NCBI GenBank assembly: GCA_013695575.1
Contig: JACDAF010000290.1
Location: 1-20,031 of the forward strand
DNA from: Chloroflexota bacterium
Lineage (GTDB): Bacteria; Chloroflexota; Limnocylindria; P2-11E
Direction of reading: 5' to 3'
Length of the DNA stretch: 20,031 bases
Shown here: positions 7,077 through 13,635 of the stretch, piece by piece
Layout of the letters: every line of letters starts with the position of its first letter
How positions within the stretch are numbered: the stretch's first letter is position 1
Notes under the pieces: model-generated
What the model saw: the letters and a program-made list of their open reading frames with translations, nothing else
Databases searched by the model: none
Told to the model about the DNA's origin: nothing
Translations under genes and position numbers: made by a program

Positions 7077-8033
7077 TCAGGCTTCCTGCTTGATCCGGGG
7101 ATCGAGGAACCCGTACGCAACGTCAGCCAGGAGATTCCCAAGGATCGTGAGCACGCCGGTGAACACCACGAGGCCCATGACGACGGGGTAGTCGCGACGG
7201 AGCACGGCCTCGAGCCCGAGCCGCCCGATGCCGGGCCACGCGAACACCGCCTCGATGAGCACCGCACCGCCGACGAGCATGGGAAGACGCAGGCCGAGGA
7301 TGGTCACCGCGGGCAGCAACGCGTTCTTCATCGCGTGCCGCACCACGATGACACGCTCACGAAGGCCCTTCGATCGCGCCGTACGGATGTAGTCCTCCAC
7401 GAGCGACTCGATCATGCTCGAGCGCACGTAGCGCGTGAGCGCCGCCGTCCCCTCAAGACCGAGGATGCCCGCCGGAAGGATCAGATGCTTCGCGACGTCC
7501 AGCACGTCGCTCGCCACCGGCGCCCCGACCGTTCGCATGCCCTGGATTGGCAGGACGGGGATGAGCACACCAAACGTGATGATCGCCAGGATCGCGGCCC
7601 AGAACGCGGGCACCGAGATCCCGATGAATGCGAAGAGCGTGAGCCCGTAGTCGATCGGCGTGTTGCGCCGGAGTGCGCTGATCAGTCCGAGTGGAATCGC
7701 GAGCATGATCGACAGCGCGAGCGCCGTGCCGGTGAGGAGAAGCGTCGGCGGCAACCGCTCGAGGATCTTGTCCATGACCGGCTGCCCGTCGATGAACGAC
7801 ACGCCGAAGTCGAGTCGCACCAGCCGCACCGCCCAGTCGGCGAATTGCTCATGCAGCGGCCGATCAAGGCCGAGCATCTCGCGTAACGCCGCGATGTTCT
7901 GAGCGTCGGCCGACTCGAGGTCGAGCACGCCGGTCTCACCCGGAGTGAGATGGACGAGCGCGAACGACAGCACGAGCAGGATCGCGAGCTGCGGCACGAT
8001 CTGAATCACGCGCCGCACGAGGAAGCGGTTCAC
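7077..8033 (-). CDS. ABC transporter permease, DppB-type
   Basis: A 318-residue DppB/OppB-class permease. It begins with MNRFLVRRVIQIVPQLAILL (first helix about 8-30), followed by a periplasmic loop with LGLDRPLHEQFADW and LDFGVSF motifs, then five more helices. The EAA loop is YIRTARSKGLRERVIVVRHA. The C-terminus AYGFLDPRIK is family-typical. The start is GTG at 8033-8031. There is no clear Shine-Dalgarno, and a stable hairpin sits between this gene and the solute-binding-protein gene before it, which could lower permease expression relative to the binding protein. No ATPase gene follows in this operon. Confidence 0.93.
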   Translation of the reverse strand: MNRFLVRRVIQIVPQLAILLVLSFALVHLTPGETGVLDLESADAQNIAALREMLGLDRPLHEQFADWAVRLVRLDFGVSFIDGQPVMDKILERLPPTLLLTGTALALSIMLAIPLGLISALRRNTPIDYGLTLFAFIGISVPAFWAAILAIITFGVLIPVLPIQGMRTVGAPVASDVLDVAKHLILPAGILGLEGTAALTRYVRSSMIESLVEDYIRTARSKGLRERVIVVRHAMKNALLPAVTILGLRLPMLVGGAVLIEAVFAWPGIGRLGLEAVLRRDYPVVMGLVVFTGVLTILGNLLADVAYGFLDPRIKQEA

Positions 8034-8036
8034 GGT

Positions 8037-8059
8037 GGTGGCACCGCTACGGTGCTGCC
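8037..8059 (-). promoter_or_regulatory. intercistronic hairpin between solute-binding protein and permease genes
   Basis: A perfect inverted repeat, GCACCG (8041-8046) and CGGTGC (8050-8055), with a 3-base loop fills the 27-base gap between the two genes. Two more G-C pairs can form beyond two mismatches. There is no U-tract, so it is not a canonical terminator. An mRNA-stabilising or attenuating element setting the binding-protein:permease ratio is the likely role. Confidence 0.5.
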
Positions 8060-8060
8060 G

Positions 8061-9749
8061 CTACGGCGCGCGCCACTCGGTCATGAAGAACCCGACACCG
8101 AAGCTCGAGAGCGCCCCCTTTCCCGTCTCGTCGAGCGTGACGCCCTTCCGGCCGACCAGCTCGTAGCTGGGGTACGCGATCGGGATGAAGGGCACGTCGT
8201 CATACACGATCTTCTGGATCTGCTTGGCATTCTCGGCCCGCTTCGCCTGATCCGCCGACGCGAGCGCCTCGTCGAGCAGTGAATCCACACGGGTGTTCTT
8301 GTAGCGGAAGACGTTGCGGGTGGTGCCGTCCTTGAACGTCTTGTCGCTGCTGCGGAACAGGAGGTCGAGCCCGACTATCGGGTCGGAAGTCAGGCCCCAG
8401 CCGATCGGAGCCGCGTCGAACCGACCCGAAACGGTGTCGGTGATACGCGCATTCTCCGTCACGACGATCTCGACCTCGATGCCCAGCGGCTTCCAGGAGG
8501 CTTGCGCGATCGTCGCGATGTCCTGCCACTGCTTGGCGGTCCAGGCGTAATGCTTGAACCGCAGCTGCTGGCCGCCCTTCGCACGCACGCCATCAGCGCC
8601 GCGCGCCCACCCCGCGTCGTCGAGCAGCTTGTTCGCCGCGGCGGCGTCCGCGTTCGGGACCGCCGCCAGCTCCTTCGCGTGGTAGGCCTCGAAACCGCTC
8701 GGTACGACGGCGTGCGCCAGAAATCCATCGGTGTAATGGAGCTGCTTGATCCGAGCGCGGTCGAGCCCCGCGCGCAGGGCCTGACGGACCTTGGGATCCT
8801 GCAGAGCCGGGCTCTGGAGATCGAGATTGATGCCGTGAACGCTGTTCGCGACACCCCGGAAGATCGGGTAGCCCTGGGCCTGCAGCTGCGGCATCGACAG
8901 AGGAACGAAGGCCGCGACGTCGATCTCCCCGGCGAGTATCCCGGCCTGTTGAGCGGCCGCCTCCGGCGCGTCCTTGAGGATGATGCGGCTGGTGTAGGGC
9001 TTGTCACCCCAGTAGTCGGCGTTGTGCTCCAGCGTGAGCGCGGAGAGCTGACGGTCCTTGATCTTGTAAGGACCCGTGCCCACCGGAGACTTGGCGAAGC
9101 TGGGATCGAGGATGTTGGCGCGGAGGATGTGCTCCGGCAGGATCAGGAGCTGATCGGCAAGCGCGGTGAGGAGCGGGCTGTACGGCTTGGTGAGGGTGAT
9201 GACGACGGTCGAGTCGCCCTGCGCTTCGACCTTCGCGACGTACGTCTGGAGCGCCGCCTTCGCGGGCGAAACGCTCGCGGCGTTTCCCGCCGCATCGAGG
9301 GTGAATTGCACATCCTTCGCGCCGAACGGTTGACCGTCGTGCCACTTCACGTTCTTGCGAAGCGTGAATGTGTAGGTCAGCTTGTCGTCACTGACCTTCC
9401 AGCTCTCCGCGAGGCCGGGAACGATGCGCAGGTCGGGCGAGAGCTTGGTGAGTCCTTCGTTGATGTGATAGGAGACGGCCTGGGCGCGCGCGAGGCGTGT
9501 CTGGAACGGGTGCAGGGTCTCGAGCTCGCTGACGCGGGACGCGAACACGAGCTGGCCCGACGGTGTTCGTGCGCCTTTCGCTGAGCCTGCCGGCGACGCG
9601 ACCCCGCTCGGCGCGGTGCTCGGTCCGCAGGCCTGGAGGACGGACGACCCGAGGGCTGCGGCCCCGATGGCGAGCGTCCCGCGTAGCACCGTCCGGCGTG
9701 AGATCGTGTGCGACCGGCGAACTTCCTTACCCACCTGCGTCACCCCCAT
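8061..9749 (-). CDS. family 5 extracellular solute-binding lipoprotein (peptide/oligosaccharide ABC importer), Tat signal
   Basis: A 562-residue SBP_bac_5 protein (DppA/OppA fold), full length. Its N-terminus has a twin-arginine motif SRRTVLRG (Arg18-Arg19), a hydrophobic stretch (about 25-38) and a lipobox VLQAC with Cys41, then a low-complexity Ser/Ala/Pro/Gly linker. It is therefore probably exported folded by Tat and lipid-anchored. Family motifs seen: LVFASRVSELETLHPF, LSPDLRIVPGLAESW, YTFTLRKNVKWHDGQPF, and PVGTGPYKI. ATG at 9749-9747 was chosen; a GTG five codons later, with GGGGG upstream, is an alternative. It sits directly before the DppB/DppC permeases, so it is the binding component of that importer. 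The ligand (oligopeptide, oligosaccharide, opine or metal chelate) cannot be told from sequence; the neighbouring sugar enzymes favour a carbohydrate. Confidence 0.93.
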   Translation of the reverse strand: MGVTQVGKEVRRSHTISRRTVLRGTLAIGAAALGSSVLQACGPSTAPSGVASPAGSAKGARTPSGQLVFASRVSELETLHPFQTRLARAQAVSYHINEGLTKLSPDLRIVPGLAESWKVSDDKLTYTFTLRKNVKWHDGQPFGAKDVQFTLDAAGNAASVSPAKAALQTYVAKVEAQGDSTVVITLTKPYSPLLTALADQLLILPEHILRANILDPSFAKSPVGTGPYKIKDRQLSALTLEHNADYWGDKPYTSRIILKDAPEAAAQQAGILAGEIDVAAFVPLSMPQLQAQGYPIFRGVANSVHGINLDLQSPALQDPKVRQALRAGLDRARIKQLHYTDGFLAHAVVPSGFEAYHAKELAAVPNADAAAANKLLDDAGWARGADGVRAKGGQQLRFKHYAWTAKQWQDIATIAQASWKPLGIEVEIVVTENARITDTVSGRFDAAPIGWGLTSDPIVGLDLLFRSSDKTFKDGTTRNVFRYKNTRVDSLLDEALASADQAKRAENAKQIQKIVYDDVPFIPIAYPSYELVGRKGVTLDETGKGALSSFGVGFFMTEWRAP

Positions 9750-9763
9750 CGCGCGACTGGCGG

Positions 9764-10984
9764 TCAGGTTACTCCCCCTCCGCGCTGGATCTTCACCAGG
9801 GCACGAACGACATCCTCGAGGTCCTCTTCGTCCCCGAGGAGCACCTGCTGTCGGATCCACATGACCGCTCCATCGGCCGCGGCCCGGGAGGCCGGGCAGG
9901 GCGCCGCCGGCGTTCTCCCGGTGCTCTGCGATGCGATCTCCGCGGCGAGCGCCGGGATAGCGTCCAGTGACACGTAGCCCTCGTCGCACGGGATGCCCTC
10001 CGCGGCGAGGGCACGTACCGCGTCGTCACGCGAGCGTCCTCCGAACGCGCTGGCGTCGTAGCGGAGAACGAACAGATGCCAGGCGTGCGTCGTCGCCCAC
10101 GGCGGTCGCGACGCCGGGACGGCGCCCTCTACCTCCGCCGCGATGCGGCGGGCCAGGTACGCGGCAGCACGCTCGCGCCGCTGGATGAGCTCGGGGAGCA
10201 GATCGAGCTGTGGCAGCAGGACCGCCGCCTGGAACTCGGTGAGCCGCAGATTCCAGCCGACGCCTTCGTGCTGATACCACTCGCCACCCGGCACGCGGCC
10301 GACGTTATGGAGGCTCCAGGCCCGGACGAACAGCTCCTCATCGTTCGTGACGAGCGCGCCGCCCTCACCGGCACTCAGATTCTTCGAGGTCTGGAAGCTG
10401 AACGCTCCGAGATCACCGATCGCACCGACCGCGCGGCCGTCGCAGCGGGCGGCGTGGGCCTGAGCGGCATCCTCGAGGATCGGGACGCCGTGCCGCCGTG
10501 CCAGGTCGACGAGGCGTGACATGTCGGCAGGGCAGCCGGCGAGGTGGACCGGCACGATCGCGCGGGTGCGCGACGTGACCAGCGACTCGACCGATCCCGG
10601 GTCGATGAGCAGCGTGGCCGGGTCGATATCGGCGAAGACCGGGATGGCGCCCATGAGGATCGCCGCGGTCGCGGTCGCGATGAAGGTGTATGCCGGGACG
10701 ATCACCTCGTCCCCCGGCCTGACCCCGAGCGCGCGGAGCCCGACGGCCAGCGCGAGCGTGCCGTTGGCGAGACAGAGGCCGTGACGCGCGCCGTGGACAC
10801 CTGCGAGTCGGGCGGCAAGCTGCTCGACGAGGCGGCCCTGTGTGGCTCCCCAGCTCCCGGAGCGCAGGACCTCCAGCACGAGCCGTTCCTGCTCGGTGCT
10901 CGCCGGCGGCGGCCACCTGGGATACGGACGGGACCTCACCGCGACACCGCCATCGACCGCGAGCCGGTGTTGCGCTGCGGTCAC
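9764..10984 (-). CDS. DegT/DnrJ/EryC1-family PLP aminotransferase
   Basis: A 406-residue fold-type I sugar or cyclitol aminotransferase. Seen: the N-terminal LAVDGGVAVRSRPYPRWP, typical of one DegT subgroup; the GDEVIVPAYTFIAT strand; VLANGT-like LCLANGT for phosphate binding; ILEDAAQAHAA with Asp172 facing the PLP ring nitrogen; and FQTSKNLSAGEGGA with Lys201 as the Schiff-base lysine. The C-terminal PCPASRAA and VLLGDEEDLEDVVRAL are also standard. ATG at 11032 would overlap the upstream gene by 44 bases. I chose GTG at 10984-10982, four bases after the Gfo/Idh TGA, because it starts just before the conserved N-terminal motif. With Gfo/Idh immediately upstream, an oxidise-then-transaminate pair on a sugar or inositol is likely (compare NtdC/NtdA in kanosamine synthesis); direction and substrate are unknown. 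Confidence 0.92.
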   Translation of the reverse strand: MTAAQHRLAVDGGVAVRSRPYPRWPPPASTEQERLVLEVLRSGSWGATQGRLVEQLAARLAGVHGARHGLCLANGTLALAVGLRALGVRPGDEVIVPAYTFIATATAAILMGAIPVFADIDPATLLIDPGSVESLVTSRTRAIVPVHLAGCPADMSRLVDLARRHGVPILEDAAQAHAARCDGRAVGAIGDLGAFSFQTSKNLSAGEGGALVTNDEELFVRAWSLHNVGRVPGGEWYQHEGVGWNLRLTEFQAAVLLPQLDLLPELIQRRERAAAYLARRIAAEVEGAVPASRPPWATTHAWHLFVLRYDASAFGGRSRDDAVRALAAEGIPCDEGYVSLDAIPALAAEIASQSTGRTPAAPCPASRAAADGAVMWIRQQVLLGDEEDLEDVVRALVKIQRGGGVT

Positions 10985-10988
10985 GGCG

Positions 10989-11990
10989 TCAGTATCGGGG
11001 CCGCACTGCCCGGCGTGTTCGTGCGGACTCATGCGCGGCCAGGATGAGCGCGAGCGTCGCAAGCGCGTCCTCCCCCGCGACGAACGGACGTCGCCCGCCC
11101 GCGAGCGCGTCGGTGATGTCGCGCCACTGCGCGATGTGGCCAAGAGCACCGATCGCTCGGGGATCCGACTCACCGCCTCCGGCGATAGCCGCCGCCGGAG
11201 GCGGCGGGGGCACGGGAAGATCCCACCGTGCGACCGCGGCTCCGATGAATTCGACGGAGCCGCGCTCGAATGACAGGACGACCTGGGCGGGGACGCCCGG
11301 ACGCGCGGCGGTCGTCGCGACCACACTCCCGAGCGCTCCGCTGGCGAACCGGATGGCGGCGACAGCGGTGTCCTCGGACTCGATCTCGTGCGCGAGGGTG
11401 GCCGTGGCACAGCTCACCTCGTCGACGGATCCAAGGAGCCAGCGGAGCAGGTCGATCACGTGGATGGCCTGGTTGAGGAGCGCGCCACCGTCCATCGCGG
11501 TCGTCCCACGCCAGTCCGCTGAGAGGTAGTAGGACTCCTCGCGCCACCACCGGACGATCGCCTCGCCAAGGATCGCGCGGCCCAGATCACCCGAGGCGAT
11601 CCGCTCCTGCAGGTACCGATGGCCGGGTTCGAACCGCCTTTGGGAGATGACCGACAGGAGGACGCCACGCTCGCGGGCCGCCTGGATCACCCGCTCCCCG
11701 TCGCCGAGGTCGAGCGCGAGAGGCTTCTCGACGACGACGTGCTTGCCGGCTGCTATCGCGTCGAGCGCCTGCCTGGCGTGCAGCCCGCTTGGCGTGCAGA
11801 TCGCCACGAGGTCGACGTCGTCGCGAGCGATGAGCTCGCGGTGATCGGCGTGATAGGCGAATGACCCCTCCGTCGGGGCCGCCGCGCGACCGGCGACCGC
11901 CACGACCCGCCCGCCGACCGCGGCGATCGCTTCGGCGTTGGTCCGCCCGATCGCGCCGAACCCAATGATGCCGACCCTGATCCCGGCCAC
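10989..11990 (-). CDS. Gfo/Idh/MocA-family NAD(P)-dependent oxidoreductase
   Basis: About 333 residues. The Rossmann motif VGIIGFGAIG begins at residue 6; ICTPSGLHARQAL, the VVVEKPLAL motif (Lys89) and a DGGALLNQAIHVIDLL motif with His177 mark the active site. These enzymes oxidise or reduce hydroxyl groups of sugars and inositols. A Pro/Ala/Gly-rich insertion (VPPPPPAAAIAGGG) near residue 270 coincides with a perfect DNA inverted repeat. The start is uncertain: ATG at 12053 and GTG at 12038 also keep the frame, but GTG at 11990-11988 places the Rossmann fold at the usual distance and leaves 74 bases to the divergent SDR gene. It is the first gene of the transporter operon, so the promoter should be in the divergent region. 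Confidence 0.9.
   Translation of the reverse strand: MAGIRVGIIGFGAIGRTNAEAIAAVGGRVVAVAGRAAAPTEGSFAYHADHRELIARDDVDLVAICTPSGLHARQALDAIAAGKHVVVEKPLALDLGDGERVIQAARERGVLLSVISQRRFEPGHRYLQERIASGDLGRAILGEAIVRWWREESYYLSADWRGTTAMDGGALLNQAIHVIDLLRWLLGSVDEVSCATATLAHEIESEDTAVAAIRFASGALGSVVATTAARPGVPAQVVLSFERGSVEFIGAAVARWDLPVPPPPPAAAIAGGGESDPRAIGALGHIAQWRDITDALAGGRRPFVAGEDALATLALILAAHESARTRRAVRPRY
11173..11204. repeat. perfect 12-bp GC-only inverted repeat inside the Gfo/Idh gene
   Basis: CCGCCTCCGGCG (11173-11184) and CGCCGGAGGCGG (11193-11204) are exact reverse complements around an 8-base spacer. It encodes the Pro/Ala/Gly-rich insertion of the oxidoreductase. The transcript would form a very stable stem within the coding region. 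Confidence 0.85.
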
Positions 11991-12064
11991 CGCGCGAGCA
12001 TGCGCGCCCTCCAGGTGGCGGTCCAACCCAGCGGACACGCGGGCCGGCGACATACCCTGCACCC
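11991..12064. promoter_or_regulatory. divergent promoter region; candidate leaderless -10 box for the SDR gene
   Basis: These 74 bases separate the oppositely transcribed Gfo/Idh and SDR genes and must hold their promoters unless the starts lie further inside the genes. On the plus strand TACCCT (12053-12058) fits the TANNNT -10 pattern and is 6 bases before the GTG of the SDR gene, the spacing expected for leaderless transcription; no Shine-Dalgarno is seen. On the minus strand CATGCT lies 6 bases before the chosen Gfo/Idh GTG, a weaker match. No clear -35 element or operator repeat was found. Confidence 0.4.
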
Positions 12065-12841
12065 GTGAGCGTCGCGTCGCTGTTCTCGCTACGGGGATCG
12101 GTCGCCGCGGTCGTCGGGGGCACGGGCACCCTGGGCAGCACCTTCTGCCGGGGATTGGCATCCGCCGGTGCATCGGTCGTCGTCATAGGACGATCGGCCG
12201 AGCGCGCCGCGGCGGTCTCGAGCGACATCGAGTCAGCGGGTGGTACCGCGATGCCACTCGTGATGGACGTCACGCAGGGCGGCATGCTGGAGGAGGGACA
12301 CGAGGGGATCGTGCGACGCTTCGGGCGCGTGCACGTGCTGGTGAACGCTCCCGGTGTGAACGCTTCGACCCCGTTCCTGGCGCTCGGGGATGAAGAGTGG
12401 GAGCGGGTTCTCGCGACCAATCTCACGAGCGTGCGGCGCGCGTGCCAGGTCTTCGCGAAGGGGATGATCGCTGCCGGTGGCGGCGGTTCGATCGTGAACA
12501 TCTCGTCGGTGGCGGGGGAGATCCCGCTGTCGCGTGTGCTGTCGTACAGCGTCTCGAAGGCCGGCATCAACAGCCTGACGCGCTGGCTCGCGCGCGAGCT
12601 CGCGCCGCATCGCATCCGGGTCAACGCCATCGCACCCGGCTTCTTCCCCGCCGAACAGAACCGCAGGCTCCTCACTCCCGAGCGCGTTGAGGCGATCCTT
12701 CGCCACACGCCGCTTGGGCGCCTTGGCGATCCGCACGAGCTCGTGGGCGCGCTCGTGTGGCTCGCGAGCGAGGCTGCCTCCAGCTTCGTCACGGGCGCGA
12801 TCGTCGCAGTGGACGGCGGGTTCACGGCCACCACGGTCTGA
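12065..12841 (+). CDS. short-chain dehydrogenase/reductase, D-mannonate oxidoreductase-like
   Basis: A 258-residue classical SDR. Seen: the cofactor motif VVGGTGTLGS (about 16-25), VLVNAPGV (NNAG equivalent, 91-98), NISSVAG with Ser148, and YSVSK with Tyr161 and Lys165. The C-terminal ASSFVTGAIVAVDGGFTA is standard. The substrate-loop segment NAIAPGFFPAEQNRRLL resembles SDR-type D-mannonate oxidoreductases (fructuronate reductases) and gluconate 5-dehydrogenases, as I recall that family; this is a recognition call and not proof. The start is GTG at 12065, with a possible leaderless promoter. It is the first gene of a three-gene operon with nagB and nagA, to which it is joined by a 1-base TGATG overlap. 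Confidence 0.88.
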   Translation: MSVASLFSLRGSVAAVVGGTGTLGSTFCRGLASAGASVVVIGRSAERAAAVSSDIESAGGTAMPLVMDVTQGGMLEEGHEGIVRRFGRVHVLVNAPGVNASTPFLALGDEEWERVLATNLTSVRRACQVFAKGMIAAGGGGSIVNISSVAGEIPLSRVLSYSVSKAGINSLTRWLARELAPHRIRVNAIAPGFFPAEQNRRLLTPERVEAILRHTPLGRLGDPHELVGALVWLASEAASSFVTGAIVAVDGGFTATTV

Positions 12842-13635
12842 TGGGGGTCGTGGAGCTCGCCGGCGGGAACGTGCCCCGATTCCGCGTCGATCGCCTCGAC
12901 GTGTGGGTGCACCCGGACCGGAGCGCGATGGGTGCTGCTGCGGCGCGCGATGCCGCCAACTCGATTCGCGGCGCGATAGCGGCGCGGGGCGGAGCACGCC
13001 TGATCTTCGCGAGCGCTCCGTCTCAGCAAGAGCTCCTCACGGCCCTCGCGACCGATGCCTCGATCGATTGGCGCCGGGTCGTTGCGTTCCACATGGACGA
13101 GTACGTCGGGATCTCGCAGGAGCACCCCGCGAGCTTCTCGCGCTTCCTACGCGAGCGTCTCCCCCTCGGCGACGCGACGTTCCACCAGCTGCGCGGGGAT
13201 GCGTCGGACCCGGAGATGGAGCGCCGACGTTACGCCGCCCTTCTCGAGGCCGAACCGATCGACCTCTGCTGTCTCGGCATCGGCGAGAACGGACACCTCG
13301 CGTTCAATGAGCCCGCCACAGCTGACTTCGCCGATCGTGAGCGCGTTCGCATCGTCGAGCTCGACGAGGCAAGCCGCGAGCAGCAGGTACATGACGGCTG
13401 CTTCGCTGAGGTCGCGATGGTGCCGACGCACGCCGTCACGCTCACCATCCCCGCGCTCCTCCGGGCGGGCACGCTCGTGTGTGTCGTGCCGGGACCGGCG
13501 AAGGCTCCCGCCGTCCGTCGTGCCCTGACGGGGGCTGTCGAGAGCGCCTGCCCCGCATCGGTGCTGCGGACGCATGCGCATGGCACGCTCCACATCGATC
13601 GCGCCGCGGCCGCGCTCCTCGAGGCCCCCGGCTGA
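12841..13635 (+). CDS. nagB: glucosamine-6-phosphate deaminase (NagB family)
   Basis: A 264-residue NagB/6-phosphogluconolactonase-fold protein. NagB converts glucosamine-6-phosphate to fructose-6-phosphate and ammonia. Seen: FHMDEYVGI with the general-base Asp86, ENGHLAFNEP with His152 and Glu157, and a C-terminal HAHGTLHID. E. coli NagB has Asp-Gly-His where this protein has Asn150-Gly-His152; Asn occurs here in Gram-positive NagB proteins as I recall, so I do not read it as a defect. ATG at 12841 shares one base with the SDR stop. Since the next gene is nagA, assignment to NagB over 6-phosphogluconolactonase is favoured. Confidence 0.88.
   Translation: MGVVELAGGNVPRFRVDRLDVWVHPDRSAMGAAAARDAANSIRGAIAARGGARLIFASAPSQQELLTALATDASIDWRRVVAFHMDEYVGISQEHPASFSRFLRERLPLGDATFHQLRGDASDPEMERRRYAALLEAEPIDLCCLGIGENGHLAFNEPATADFADRERVRIVELDEASREQQVHDGCFAEVAMVPTHAVTLTIPALLRAGTLVCVVPGPAKAPAVRRALTGAVESACPASVLRTHAHGTLHIDRAAAALLEAPG
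13621..13624 (+). promoter_or_regulatory. ribosome binding site supporting a CTG start for nagA
   Basis: GAGG lies 7 bases before the CTG at 13632-13634. Together with the CTGA overlap it supports initiation at this rare start codon. Confidence 0.45.

Noticed and set aside
8037..8059. Hairpin after the binding-protein gene as an intrinsic terminator
   Set aside because: No U-tract follows, and the permease genes that must be co-expressed lie directly downstream.
11587..13125. A 512-residue minus-strand open frame spanning the Gfo/Idh and SDR genes
   Set aside because: It is an Arg/Ser/Pro-rich shadow of two genes with clear family motifs; long antisense frames are expected at this GC content.
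13288..13311. Asn in place of the E. coli NagB Asp141 as a sign of an inactive enzyme
   Set aside because: Asn at this position is, as I recall, normal in many NagB proteins; Asp86, His152 and Glu157 are intact.
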